DNA of 64,000 bases from Streptomyces albicerus (GTDB lineage: Bacteria > Actinomycetota > Actinomycetes > Streptomycetales > Streptomycetaceae): positions 1-64,000 of the forward strand of contig NZ_VWMY01000050.1 in the NCBI RefSeq assembly GCF_008905045.1, given 5' to 3'. The notes under the pieces are model-generated. The model saw nothing but the letters and a program-made list of their open reading frames with translations. It did no database searches and was not told where the DNA came from. Of this stretch, positions 40,706 to 54,947 are shown in pieces. The stretch's first letter is position 1; each line of letters starts with the position of its first letter. A program made the translations under genes and the position numbers.

Positions 40706-42331
40706 TCAGCCCGAGGACAGTCTCAGGGCGAGGAGCGCGATATCGTCCTCCCGCTCGTGGCCGAAGCAGTCCAGCAGCGTGTCGCACAGGGCGGCCACAC
40801 CGGGCGGGGCGTCGGCGGCGGCCGTGCGGAGGTGCTCCATGGAGACCGCCAGATCCGTGCCGCGGGTCTCGATGAGGCCGTCGGTGACCATGAGGAGGCG
40901 GTCGGTGGGGTCGAGGAACAGTTCGACGGGCTCCTGCCGGGCCAGGCCGAGGCCGAGCAGCGGCCCGGCGGCCTTGGCGTACTCGGCGCTGCCCGAGTCG
41001 CGGACGATCAGCGGTGGGATGTGGCCCGCGTTGGCGATCCGGATGCGCCCGGTGTCCGGGCCGACCAGCACCAGGCAGACGGTGGCCGTGGCCTCGGGGT
41101 GGTAGCGCTGCAGCATCCGGTCGAGCCGCTCGGCGAGCACCGCCGGATCGGATTCCTCGACGCAGTAGGCGCGCAGGGCATGACGTATCTCGACCATGAC
41201 GGTGGCCGCGTCCAGCGAGTGCCCGACGACGTCCCCGACCGCGGTGAGCACCCCGTCGTCGGTGCGCAGCGCGGCGTAGAAGTCGCCGCCGATCTCGGTC
41301 TGCCGGGACGCGGGCACATAACGCACCACGACGTCGACGCCGGGCAGGTCGGGCAGCCGGTGCGGCTGGGGCAGGAAGCTGTGCTGGAGCGTGAGGGCGA
41401 CGTGGCGCTCGACCTGGTACATCAGCAGGGGTTCGGCGGCGAGCGCGGTGGCCTGGGCGAGGCGGCCGACCAGCTCCCCGTCGTCGGGTTCGCCGAGGGG
41501 CAGGGTACGCAGGGGTGTCGCGAAGCACACCGGCGCCCTGCCGTCCTGGGTCAGGGTGAGCACGAGGCGGGCGTCGTCCTGGACGCCGGGCCGGAAGAAG
41601 CCCATGGGCCACAAGGGCGCGGGTACGACGGTGCGGAACACCCCGCTGCGCCCCTTGCTGATCTGGGTGATCAGCCGGGCGGCGGCCTCCTGCGCCCGGA
41701 TGTCCGGCAGGGCGAAGGTGCTTCGGCCCTTGGACGTGCTGTAGTACAGCTCGCCGTCCGGGCCGAGGACGAAGACGACGGCCGGACCACCGGTGAGCCG
41801 GGCGGCGCCCTCGGCGGACGCGTCGGCGAGTTCCGTGAGGTTGCGCGCGGTCTGGACGGCGACGATCGTCTCGGACAGCAGCGTCAGCCGGCGTACGAGC
41901 GTCTCCGCGCCCGAGCGCATCTGGGCGGCGCGCAGCGCGGCCCGTACGACGGCCCGGATCTCCTCGGGTTCGGCGGGCACCGTCAGATACGCCTCGCCGC
42001 CCGCGTCCAGGCCCTCGCACCGGTCGCCGGGTGCCATGGCGGCGGCGGAGAAATGGACGATGGGCAGCGCCGACATGGGCGGCTGCGCCTTGAGCCGGCG
42101 GCACAGTTCGAAGCCGCTCATGTCCGGCAGGCCGACGTCGATGAGGGCGACGTCGGGCAGGGCACCCGCGCGCAGCCGTACGTCGAGTTCCACGAGCGCC
42201 TCGCCGGCGGTGGCCACGGGGACGACTCGGTGACCGGCGCGGCGCAGCACCGCCCCGATGGCGTAGCGGCTGGCCGGCACGTCGTCGACGATCAGCACGG
42301 TCGTGCGTGTCCTGTTGGCGTTGCCGTCCAT
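40706..42331 (-). CDS. Receiver-domain PP2C phosphatase (RsbU/SpoIIE type)
   Basis: 541 residues from ATG 42331 (GAGGG 9 nt upstream). N-terminal response-regulator receiver: TTVLIVDDVPASRYAIGAVLRRAGH with phospho-Asp65 in VALIDVGLPD. A middle GAF-like region (about 145-310; ETIVAVQTARNLTELADASAEGAARLTGGPAVVFVLGPDGEL), then a SpoIIE/PP2C catalytic domain (about 325-540): PASRQTEIGGDFYAAL, LTAVGDVVGHSLDAATVM, ANAGHIPPLIV, LMVTDGLIETRG. Such proteins dephosphorylate anti-anti-sigma factors; here activity is likely set by phosphorylation of the receiver from an unlinked kinase. No sigma or anti-sigma gene is adjacent. Confidence 0.93.
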   Translation of the reverse strand: MDGNANRTRTTVLIVDDVPASRYAIGAVLRRAGHRVVPVATAGEALVELDVRLRAGALPDVALIDVGLPDMSGFELCRRLKAQPPMSALPIVHFSAAAMAPGDRCEGLDAGGEAYLTVPAEPEEIRAVVRAALRAAQMRSGAETLVRRLTLLSETIVAVQTARNLTELADASAEGAARLTGGPAVVFVLGPDGELYYSTSKGRSTFALPDIRAQEAAARLITQISKGRSGVFRTVVPAPLWPMGFFRPGVQDDARLVLTLTQDGRAPVCFATPLRTLPLGEPDDGELVGRLAQATALAAEPLLMYQVERHVALTLQHSFLPQPHRLPDLPGVDVVVRYVPASRQTEIGGDFYAALRTDDGVLTAVGDVVGHSLDAATVMVEIRHALRAYCVEESDPAVLAERLDRMLQRYHPEATATVCLVLVGPDTGRIRIANAGHIPPLIVRDSGSAEYAKAAGPLLGLGLARQEPVELFLDPTDRLLMVTDGLIETRGTDLAVSMEHLRTAAADAPPGVAALCDTLLDCFGHEREDDIALLALRLSSG

Positions 42332-42404
42332 CTGTGCAGCCCTCGCAGCACGGTGGTGGGGCGGAACGAGGTTTGGGGTCCGCCCCACCAAAATTAGTGC
42401 TTTA

Positions 42405-47819
<5,415 letters not shown>

Positions 47820-47914
47820 AGGCGTGAACTCCTAGCGAATACGGCTCAATTGGGTCCGCCCCCTCGCCGCGGCACGGCCACGGTGCCGGGCGCCGGCGTG
47901 ACCGTATCGCTTAC

Positions 47915-47953
47915 GCAAGGTTTACAGCAAGAGTCTTGAAATCCGTAGCAAGA
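47915..47953. promoter_or_regulatory. Cluster of GCAAG half-sites upstream of the pullulanase
   Basis: GCAAG at 47915, 47928 and 47948 (CTTGC on the coding strand), 96-130 bp before the start codon and just past the amylase stop. The same motif marks the malE-malR region, so MalR control is inferred. Confidence 0.55.
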
Positions 47954-47958
47954 AATTT

Positions 47959-49416
47959 CTAAAGCGGTGCGTCCGCGCGGAGGGCCCGGACCGCCGAGGA
48001 GCGACGGGCCGGGCCCTCAACCAAGCCTGCGCGCCAGCAGCTCGACTTGCCCGAGTGGACCGCCAGTGCCGTGTTCGCGCCCAGGGTTGCCGTCAGCTGG
48101 CCCGAGCCGTTCACTGTGACCGTCGTGTTGCTCTGGACGTTGCAGTACGTGCCCGCCGGGAGGGAGGTCTGGTAGGTGCGGGTCAGGGACGACGACTCGT
48201 GGTTGATGGCCACGAAACCCTTGCTGCCGCGGCCGAACGCGATGGCGTCGTTGCCGTTGTCCCACCAGTTCGTGACGGACTCGCCGCGCGTCGTGTTGCG
48301 GAAGGCGACCATCGACTGGATCTCCGGCCAGGCGTGCTGGCACTTCCAGCCGTCCTGCCAACAGGCGTTGACCGTACCGCCGTTGGGCGGGCCCGCGTCC
48401 GTGGACGAGAACTCGTAGCCCGAGTTGATGTCGGGCGCGCCGTAGGGGTACGCCAGCATGAAGACGCTGGCCAGGGTGTAGTTGGCGTTGTCCTTGTAGC
48501 TGAGCGTGGAGCCGTTGCGCTCGGTGTCGTGGTTGTCGACGAAGACGCCGGAGACGCCGCTGTTCATGTAGCCCCAGCCCTCACCGTAGTTCTTCAGGTA
48601 GGCGAGGTTCTCGCTGTTGAAGACCCGCTTGAGGTCGAACGCGTACCGGAACTCCTGGACGTCGCCGTTGCCGGTGTACTCGCTGGGCTGGACCGCCTCG
48701 CCCGCGCCGTGGATGGCCTCCTGCTTCCAGTACACCGAGGGGTTCGTCAGCCGCGACTTGATGTTGGCCAGGTCGGCGGCCGGGATGTGCTTGGCCGCGT
48801 CGACGCGGAAGCCGTCGACACCGAGGGAGAGCAGGTCGTTCATGTACTTGGCGATGGTCGCGCGGACGTACTCCTCACCCGTGTCCAGGTCGGCGAGCCC
48901 GACGAGTTCGCAGTTCTGGACGTTCCCGCGATCCTGGTAGTTGGTGATCTGCGAGGTGCAGTTGTCGAAGTCGAACGACGAGTACAGGCCCGGGTAGTCG
49001 TACTTCGTGTAGGACGAGCCGCCCGTGCCGGTGCCGCTGCCCGCCGACATGTGGTTGATGACCGTGTCGGCGACGACCTTCACGCCCGCCGCGTGACAGG
49101 TGCTGACCATGTTCTGGAAGGCGGTTCGGTCGCCGAGCCGGCCGGCGATCTTGTAGCTGACGGGCTGGTACGAGGTCCACCACTGCGAGCCCTGTATGTG
49201 CTCGGCGGGCGGCGAGACCTGGACGTATCCGTAGCCGGCGGGGCCCAGGCGGTTGGTGCACTCCTTGGCGACCGAGGCGAAGTTCCACTCGAAGAGGACG
49301 GCGGTGACGTCCTTGGTGCCGGGCGGGGAGGCGTGCGCGGTGCCCGCGGTGCTCGCGGGGACGACGAGCGCGGCCGCCGCGAGGGCGAGCGCGCCACAGA
49401 GAGCTCTCTTGGCCAT
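47959..49416 (-). CDS. Secreted alpha-amylase with C-terminal readthrough-like extension
   Basis: 485 residues from ATG 49416 (AAGGA 7 nt upstream). Signal MAKRALCGALALAAAALVVP, cut near residue 30 (AHAS). GH13 alpha-amylase like streptomycete Aml: LFEWNFASVAKECTNRLGPAGYGYVQVSPP, ADTVINHMS, nucleophile Asp206 (GFRVDAAKHI), Glu233 (KQEAIHG), FVDNHDTERNG with the transition-state Asp. Beta-sandwich end LTATLGANTALAVHSGKSSC. Relatives usually stop right after this Cys; here codon 461 is TGG instead of TGA and 25 more residues follow. No CBM20 is present. Extracellular starch endo-hydrolysis; the palindrome CTTGCTGCAAG lies 27 bp upstream. Confidence 0.93.
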   Translation of the reverse strand: MAKRALCGALALAAAALVVPASTAGTAHASPPGTKDVTAVLFEWNFASVAKECTNRLGPAGYGYVQVSPPAEHIQGSQWWTSYQPVSYKIAGRLGDRTAFQNMVSTCHAAGVKVVADTVINHMSAGSGTGTGGSSYTKYDYPGLYSSFDFDNCTSQITNYQDRGNVQNCELVGLADLDTGEEYVRATIAKYMNDLLSLGVDGFRVDAAKHIPAADLANIKSRLTNPSVYWKQEAIHGAGEAVQPSEYTGNGDVQEFRYAFDLKRVFNSENLAYLKNYGEGWGYMNSGVSGVFVDNHDTERNGSTLSYKDNANYTLASVFMLAYPYGAPDINSGYEFSSTDAGPPNGGTVNACWQDGWKCQHAWPEIQSMVAFRNTTRGESVTNWWDNGNDAIAFGRGSKGFVAINHESSSLTRTYQTSLPAGTYCNVQSNTTVTVNGSGQLTATLGANTALAVHSGKSSCWRAGLVEGPARRSSAVRALRADAPL

Positions 49417-49442
49417 GTGGGGGTCCTTCTCCATTGAAGGTT

Positions 49443-49453
49443 CTTGCTGCAAG
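49443..49453. promoter_or_regulatory. CTTGCTGCAAG operator upstream of the amylase
   Basis: Perfect CTTGC/GCAAG inverted repeat with one central base, 27-37 bp before the amylase ATG. Likely MalR target, by similarity to repeated CTTGCAG words described at the S. coelicolor malE promoter. Confidence 0.6.
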
Positions 49454-49483
49454 ATTCAACAGCCATGCGGTGCGCCAGATAGT

Positions 49484-49518
49484 AGAAGCCCGCCTTCCGG
49501 AGCGGAAGACGGGCTTCT
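49484..49518 (-). terminator. aglA terminator
   Basis: AGAAGCCCG (49484-49492) pairs with CGGGCTTCT (49510-49518), and CTTCCG with CGGAAG inside, so an almost perfect 15-bp stem with one mismatch and a 3-nt loop. Confidence 0.88.
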
Positions 49519-49532
49519 GAAAATTCCGGAAA

Positions 49533-49545
49533 GTTCTTGCAGAAC
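49533..49545. promoter_or_regulatory. GTTCTTGCAGAAC palindrome between aglA and the amylase
   Basis: 13-bp palindrome containing CTTGCAG, just past the aglA stop. It precedes the aglA terminator in transcription order, so its target may be the amylase promoter. Confidence 0.45.
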
Positions 49546-49563
49546 CCCTCGGGTGATGGACGG

Positions 49564-51270
49564 TCAGTTATCGGTCCACCACACTGTGGTGTCGGCCGGC
49601 AGCTTCGCCTCGCCGTCGTCCGTCACGGTCACCTCGCCGGTCATCCCGCCGGTCGTCTCGCCGCTCGTGAGCAGCACCCGCCCGTACGCCGGGACGGTCA
49701 CCGCCTCGCCGCCGGTGTTGGTGGTGCAGGTGAACGCCCCGCGGCGGAAGGCGAGGACGCCCTCGGGTGCCTTCAGCCACTCGACGCGGTCGCCCGCACC
49801 GAGGTCGGGCTGCTCGCTGCGTACGGCGAGCGCGGACCGGTACAGCTCGAGGGTCGAGCCCACGACGCCGGTCTGCGCCTCGATGCTCAACTCGCCCCAG
49901 CCGTCCGGCTGGGGCAGCCAGCTGCCGCCGCTGCCGAAGCCGTACGACGAGCCGTCCCGGGTCCACGGGATCGGCACCCGGCACCCGTCGCGGAACCCGT
50001 CCTGGCCCGCGCCCCGGAAGTACGCGGGGTCCTGGCGCACCTCGTCCGGCAGGTCGACGACGTCCGGCAGGCCCAGCTCCTCGCCCTGGTACAGGTAGGC
50101 GGACCCGGGCAGCGCGAGCATCAGGAGTGTCGCGGCACGTGCCCGGCGCAGGCCCAGCTCGCGGTCCCCGGCGGTACGGATCTGGGTGCCGAGCCCGCCC
50201 GGGTTGGCGAACCGCGTCGCGTGCCGGGTCACGTCGTGGTTGGACAGCACCCAGGTGGCGGGGGCGCCCACGGGACGCATCGCGTCGAGCGTGCGGTCGA
50301 TGCAGGAGCGCAGCTGCCCGGCGTCCCAATCGGTGCTCAGATACTGGAAGTTGAAGGCCTGGTGCAGTTCGTCGGGGCGCACGTAGTTGGCGGTGCGCTC
50401 GATCGTCGGGGTCCATGCCTCGGCGACGAAGATGCGCTGGCCCGCGTACTCGTCGAGGACGATCCGCCAGGCCCGGTAGATCTCGTGCACGCCGTCCTGG
50501 TCGAAGAACGGCATGACATCGTTGCCCAGCAGTTTCACCTGGTCGCGCGCGCCCAGGTCCGGCAGGCCGGCCGCCTTCACCAGGCCGTGGGCCACGTCGA
50601 TGCGGAAGCCGTCGACGCCCATGTCGAGCCAGAACCGCAGGATCGAGCGGAACTCGTCGCCGACGGCCGGGTGGTCCCAGTTGAAGTCGGGCTGCTCGGG
50701 CGCGAAGAGGTGCAGATACCACTCGCCGGGGGTGCCGTCCGGCTCGGTGACGCGGGTCCAGGCGGGCCCGCCGAAGATGGACTCCCAGTCGTTGGGCGGG
50801 AGTTCACCGTCGACGCCCTTCCCCGGGCGGAAGTGGTAGCGGTCCCGCAGCGGCGAGCCCGGCCCGTCCGCGACGGCCCGCTTGAACCACTCGTGCTGGT
50901 CGGAGGAGTGGTTGGGCACGAGGTCGACGATGATCCGGAGGCCGAGGTCGTGGGCGTCGCGGATCAGTGCGTCGGCGTCGAGCAGGTTGCCGAACATCGG
51001 ATCCACGGCCCGGTAGTCCGCCACGTCGTAGCCGGCGTCGGCCTGCGGCGAGGCGTAGAAGGGGCTGAGCCACACGGCGTCCACGCCGAGGTCGCGCAGA
51101 TACGGGAGTCGGGAACGTACGCCCTCCAGGTCGCCCATGCCGTCGCCGTCGCTGTCGGCGAAGCTGCGCGGATAGACCTGGTAGATCACCGCGTCGCGCC
51201 ACCAGTCGCGGCGGTCGGCGACGGTGACGAGGGCGGAGGTCGGGGCCGGGTCGGCGGAGTGCTGGCTCAT
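49564..51270 (-). CDS. aglA: Alpha-glucosidase (GH13)
   Basis: 568 residues, ATG after AAGGA. Starts WWRDAVIYQVYPRSFADSDGDGMGDLEGVRSRLPYL, the GH13 oligo-1,6-glucosidase/alpha-glucosidase signature; DLVPNHSSDQH, nucleophile Asp225 in GFRIDVAHG, acid/base Glu in FVAEAW, VLSNHDVTRHATRF with the third Asp. No signal peptide, so cytoplasmic; hydrolyses imported maltose and maltodextrins to glucose. It follows malG by 222 bp in the same direction, as in the known S. coelicolor malEFG-aglA arrangement. Likely MalR-controlled through readthrough from malE. Confidence 0.93.
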   Translation of the reverse strand: MSQHSADPAPTSALVTVADRRDWWRDAVIYQVYPRSFADSDGDGMGDLEGVRSRLPYLRDLGVDAVWLSPFYASPQADAGYDVADYRAVDPMFGNLLDADALIRDAHDLGLRIIVDLVPNHSSDQHEWFKRAVADGPGSPLRDRYHFRPGKGVDGELPPNDWESIFGGPAWTRVTEPDGTPGEWYLHLFAPEQPDFNWDHPAVGDEFRSILRFWLDMGVDGFRIDVAHGLVKAAGLPDLGARDQVKLLGNDVMPFFDQDGVHEIYRAWRIVLDEYAGQRIFVAEAWTPTIERTANYVRPDELHQAFNFQYLSTDWDAGQLRSCIDRTLDAMRPVGAPATWVLSNHDVTRHATRFANPGGLGTQIRTAGDRELGLRRARAATLLMLALPGSAYLYQGEELGLPDVVDLPDEVRQDPAYFRGAGQDGFRDGCRVPIPWTRDGSSYGFGSGGSWLPQPDGWGELSIEAQTGVVGSTLELYRSALAVRSEQPDLGAGDRVEWLKAPEGVLAFRRGAFTCTTNTGGEAVTVPAYGRVLLTSGETTGGMTGEVTVTDDGEAKLPADTTVWWTDN

Positions 51271-51416
51271 AACATCCTTGATGCGTAAGGAGTTCGGTCA
51301 TGGGTGGGTGTGCGTACGGCGCTGGGACGAGGCGGCCGCGGTGCCGGCGGGGTCGGAGGGACACCGCGGCCGCCACCCGCGCGGTGAACGCACGGGAGCT
51401 TGGCTCCTGTCGTCAA

Positions 51417-51446
51417 GGTGGCGCCTGCGGAGGGCCGGGCGCCACC
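51417..51446 (-). terminator. Hairpin between malG and aglA
   Basis: GGTGGCGCC (51417-51425) pairs with GGCGCCACC (51438-51446), 12-nt loop, 47 bp past the malG stop. May reduce readthrough into aglA. The other part of the 222-bp gap is GC-rich without a gene. Confidence 0.65.
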
Positions 51447-51492
51447 CGGCAGGCGGTACTTCCACAACGAGACGTCGGAGGTGTCAAGGGCG

Positions 51493-52404
51493 TCAGCCTT
51501 TCGTGCCGCCCGCGGTCAGTCCGGTCACCAGGTTCTTCTGCACAAGGTAGAAGAACGCGGAGACCGGGATGGCCACCAACACCGCGGTGGCGGCCATGAG
51601 GTTGCGCTGCGCGTCGTGCTCGCTGACGAAGCTCTGCAGACCGACGGCGAACGTGTACTTCGTGTCGGACAGCATGAACGTCGAGGCGAAGGCGACCTCG
51701 CCGAACGCGGTGATGAAGCTGTAGAAGGCGGCCACGGCCAGGCCCGGCTTGGCGAGCGGCAGGATCAGTCGCGCGAACGTGCCGAAGGGTGAGAGCCCGT
51801 CGACGCGTCCGGCCTCGTCGATCTCGAAGGGGATGGTGTCGAAGTAGCCCTTGAGCAGCCAGGCGCAGTACGGCACGGCGGTCGAGCAGTAGACGAGGAT
51901 CAGGCCCAAGTAGTTGTCGATGAGCTGGAGTTCCGAAAGGATCTCGTACATCGGGACCATCAGCACGGCGACCGGGAACATCTGGGTGACCAGCAGGACC
52001 CACATGAACTTCTTGTAGCCGGGGAAGCGCATGCGGGAGACCGCGTAGCCGGTGGTGGCGGCGACCAGCACACCGATGACGGTCGTGCCGAGCGACACGA
52101 CGACCGTGCTCCACAGCCAGTCGAAGAAGGGCGTGTGCTGGAGCACGAACGAGTAGTTGTCGAGCGTCATCTTGCCGAGGATGTCCTCGGGGTGCAGGTA
52201 GTCGTCCTTGTCCGGGCCGAGGGACAGGTAGACCAGCCAGGCGATCGGGAAGAGCGCGATCAGACTCGCGACGATCAGGATGCCGTGCGAGGTGAGCGAG
52301 CCGGCGAGGCCTCGCTCGCCGCGCCGCCGTCCCCTGCCCGCCGGGGTGGTGTCCACGGGGACCTGGTCCGCCGGGGCGGAGCTCTGGACTGCTGTGGTGC
52401 TCAT
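51493..52404 (-). CDS. malG: Maltose/maltodextrin ABC transporter permease MalG
   Basis: 303 residues from ATG 52404 (AGGAG 5 nt upstream). Six transmembrane segments, beginning GILIVASLIALFPIAWLVYL; EAA loop EAGRVDGLSPFGTFARLILPLAKPG contacts the ATPase subunit; ends with TAGGTKG. Works with MalF and the lipoprotein MalE. The energising ATPase (MsiK type in Streptomyces) is not in the window, as expected since MsiK serves several sugar transporters. Start is 13 bp after the malF stop. Confidence 0.96.
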   Translation of the reverse strand: MSTTAVQSSAPADQVPVDTTPAGRGRRRGERGLAGSLTSHGILIVASLIALFPIAWLVYLSLGPDKDDYLHPEDILGKMTLDNYSFVLQHTPFFDWLWSTVVVSLGTTVIGVLVAATTGYAVSRMRFPGYKKFMWVLLVTQMFPVAVLMVPMYEILSELQLIDNYLGLILVYCSTAVPYCAWLLKGYFDTIPFEIDEAGRVDGLSPFGTFARLILPLAKPGLAVAAFYSFITAFGEVAFASTFMLSDTKYTFAVGLQSFVSEHDAQRNLMAATAVLVAIPVSAFFYLVQKNLVTGLTAGGTKG

Positions 52405-52417
52405 GGGGACTCCTGCC

Positions 52418-53422
52418 TCAGATCGCGAGCTGCTGCTCATTGCGGGCCAGCCAGCGGCGGTAGACGGAGGTGAAGACGATCAGGATGGAGAGCAGCAGGA
52501 CGCCGTACGCGGCGGACTGCGCGTAGTCGCGCGGCTGCTGGCCGAAGCCCAGGTAGTAGGCCCAGGTGACGAGGATCTGCGCGTCCGGCGCGGTGTCGCC
52601 GAAGAGCAGGAAGATGATGGCGAACTGGTTGAAGGTCCAGATGACGCCGAGCAGGACGACGGTGGAGCTGACCGACCTGAGGCCCGGCAGGGTCACGTGC
52701 CGGAAGCGCTGCCAGGCATTGGCGCCGTCCATCTCGGCGGCCTCGTACAGGGCGCCGTCGATGGACTGCAGTCCGCCGAGCAGCGAGACCATCATGAACG
52801 GCACACCGCACCAGGTGTTGACCATGATCGCGGCCGTGCGCTGCCAGAAGGAGTCCTCCAGCCACAGCGGCGACGGCAGATGCAGCGTGTCGAGCACGGA
52901 GTTGATGACGCCGCCGTCGGCGAGCATGAAGCGCCAGCCGAAGACGGTGACGAAGGTCGGCACGGCCCAGGGCAGGACCAGGATCAGCCGGTAGAAGGTG
53001 CGGCCGCGCAGCTTCTGGTTGAGCAGCAGCGCGAGGCCGAGGCCGATGGCGTAGTGGAGCAGGACGCACAGCGCCGTCCACACGATCGTCCAGATGAAGT
53101 GCGACCAGAAGCGGTCGTACGCGGTGGGGCCCCACAGGATGTCGGCGTAGTTGTCCAGGCCGATGAACTTGTAGGTGGCGTCGATGTGGTTGACGCCGAT
53201 CGTGCGGGCCGAGTTGAGGCTGTTGGCGTCGGTGAACGTCAGGTAGATGCCCCGCACCAGCGGGTAGAGGACCAGCACGCCGAGCACGACGACCACCGGG
53301 GCGATCATCGCGTACGCGTACCAGTACCTCTGGTACGAGTGCTTCAGGCGCTGGAGCGGGCCGGGGCGCGGGGCCCGGTCACCGCGGCGCTTGCCGGTCG
53401 CGCGGTCGATGACGACTGTCAT
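52418..53422 (-). CDS. malF: Maltose/maltodextrin ABC transporter permease MalF
   Basis: 334 residues, ATG after AGAAGGTG. Six to seven hydrophobic segments from YAMIAPVVVVLGVLVLYPLV onward, and EAA loop YEAAEMDGANAWQRFRHVTLPGLR. Large extracellular loop (about 60-110) is present but shorter than in E. coli MalF. Pairs with MalG to form the membrane channel. A 14-bp hairpin in the 139-bp gap separates it from malE. Confidence 0.96.
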   Translation of the reverse strand: MTVVIDRATGKRRGDRAPRPGPLQRLKHSYQRYWYAYAMIAPVVVVLGVLVLYPLVRGIYLTFTDANSLNSARTIGVNHIDATYKFIGLDNYADILWGPTAYDRFWSHFIWTIVWTALCVLLHYAIGLGLALLLNQKLRGRTFYRLILVLPWAVPTFVTVFGWRFMLADGGVINSVLDTLHLPSPLWLEDSFWQRTAAIMVNTWCGVPFMMVSLLGGLQSIDGALYEAAEMDGANAWQRFRHVTLPGLRSVSSTVVLLGVIWTFNQFAIIFLLFGDTAPDAQILVTWAYYLGFGQQPRDYAQSAAYGVLLLSILIVFTSVYRRWLARNEQQLAI

Positions 53423-53514
53423 GGTTCGACACCTTCTGGAAAATCAGGGGTGGGGCGCACGTTCTGGAGGATCACGGGCTGATCCGGGCTGGTCGGGTCG
53501 CACGGACAGGCCGA

Positions 53515-53554
53515 TGGCCGTCGGATCCGTCCCCCCAGTCGGATCCGACGGCCA
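53515..53554 (-). terminator. Intra-operon hairpin between malE and malF
   Basis: Perfect 14-bp stem (53515-53528 with 53541-53554), 12-nt loop, directly past the malE stop codon. Expected to cause partial termination or protect the malE mRNA 3' end, giving more binding protein than permease. Confidence 0.8.
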
Positions 53555-53561
53555 CTCGGGG

Positions 53562-54833
53562 TCACTTGCTGAAGTCCGGGACCAGCTTGGCGATCGCGGT
53601 CTCCGCGTTGCTCAGGCCCTTGTCCAGCGATTCCTTGCCACCGGCGATCTTGGGCAGCTCGGTGTCGAGCGGGCCCCACAGGGAGCTGTACTCGGGCAGT
53701 GCCGGGCGCGGCTGCGCGGCGGAGAGCACGCCCTGGTAGCCGGCGATGCCCGGGTCGGCCTTGACCTCGGCGGTGTAGGCGTCGTCGCGGGTCGGCAGCG
53801 TGGAGTTCTTGAGGGCGATGGTCTCCTGGGACTTCGCCGAGGTCATGAACTTCACGAACTTCAGCGAGGCCTCCTGGTGGGCCTTGTCCGAGCCCGCGTA
53901 CACGGAGAGGTTGTGGCCGCCGGTCGGGGCGCCCGCCTTGCCGCTGGAGCCGGCCGGGACGGTGGCGATGCCGAGGTTGGCCTTGTCCTTGAAGGCCGAG
54001 CCCTTGTAGAAGTTCGTGATCTCCCAGGGGCCCTGGACGATCGCGGCGACCTTGCCGCTGACGAACGCGTCCTGGATGTGGGCGTACGCGTCGGCGGTGG
54101 TGTCGGCCTTGTGCAGGCCCTTGCCGTCGAAGAGGCCCTGCCAGGTCTCGTAGCCCTTCTTGGCCTCGGCCGAGGCGACGGTGATCTTCTTGGCGTCGGC
54201 GTCGACCGTGTCGGTGCCCTCGCCGTAGAGGAACGACTGCGCGTAGTAGGCCTGGGTGGAGCCCCAGTAGCCGTCGACGCCGGTCTTGTCCTTGATCGTG
54301 GCGGCGGCCTTCTTCAGGTCCGCCCAGGTCTTGGGCGCCTCGCTGATGCCGGCCTTCTCGAAGAGTTCCTTGTTGTAGACCAGCGCGAGGGTGTCGGTGA
54401 CCAGCGGCACACCGTACGTCTTGCCCTCGTACTTGGCCTGCTCGATCAGGCTGGCCTGGAACTTGCTCTGGTCCGCGAGGGCCTCCGTGCCGTCGAGGGG
54501 CAGCAGGTAGCTCTTCTTCGCGAAGGCCGGGGTCCAGCCGACCTCGGAGCGCAGGATGTCCGGGGCGCCCTTGGAGCCGGCGGCGGTGTCGAACTTGTTC
54601 TGCGCCTGGTCGAAGGGCACGTTGACGTACTTGACCTTGATGCCCGGGTTGGCCTTCTCGAATTCCTTCGCGAGGGCCTTGTACACCGGTGCCTCGTTGG
54701 TGGCGTTGGACGTGTCCCACCACGTGATGGTGACCGGGCCGTCCGCCTCGCCACTGTCGCTGTCGCCGCCGCAGGCCGTCGCCGCGAGGGCGAGGGACGC
54801 CACCAGTGCGGTGGCCGCTATGCCACGCCGCAT
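53562..54833 (-). CDS. malE: Maltose/maltodextrin-binding lipoprotein MalE
   Basis: 423 residues, ATG after AAGGAG. Lipoprotein signal MRRGIAATALVASLALAATAC with lipobox ATAC (Cys21). Solute-binding family 1 features: VTITWWDTSNATNEAPVYKALAKEFEKANPGIKVKYVNVPF, AGSKGAPDILRSEVGWTPAFAKKSYLLPLDG, KTYGVPLVTDTLALVYNKELFEKAG, GPWEITNFYKG. Captures maltodextrins outside the membrane and presents them to MalFG. First gene of the malEFG operon, facing MalR across a 475-bp control region. Confidence 0.97.
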   Translation of the reverse strand: MRRGIAATALVASLALAATACGGDSDSGEADGPVTITWWDTSNATNEAPVYKALAKEFEKANPGIKVKYVNVPFDQAQNKFDTAAGSKGAPDILRSEVGWTPAFAKKSYLLPLDGTEALADQSKFQASLIEQAKYEGKTYGVPLVTDTLALVYNKELFEKAGISEAPKTWADLKKAAATIKDKTGVDGYWGSTQAYYAQSFLYGEGTDTVDADAKKITVASAEAKKGYETWQGLFDGKGLHKADTTADAYAHIQDAFVSGKVAAIVQGPWEITNFYKGSAFKDKANLGIATVPAGSSGKAGAPTGGHNLSVYAGSDKAHQEASLKFVKFMTSAKSQETIALKNSTLPTRDDAYTAEVKADPGIAGYQGVLSAAQPRPALPEYSSLWGPLDTELPKIAGGKESLDKGLSNAETAIAKLVPDFSK

Positions 54834-54947
54834 GAGTTCTCCTTGAGGGTGAAAGCCCGTGTGCTCACAGAAGGCGGCCCCGTCCGCCGCTCCTGTCGAC
54901 TTGCCGACTGCGCCGTTGCCGCCGCCGGGCGACGTGAACGTAACAGC

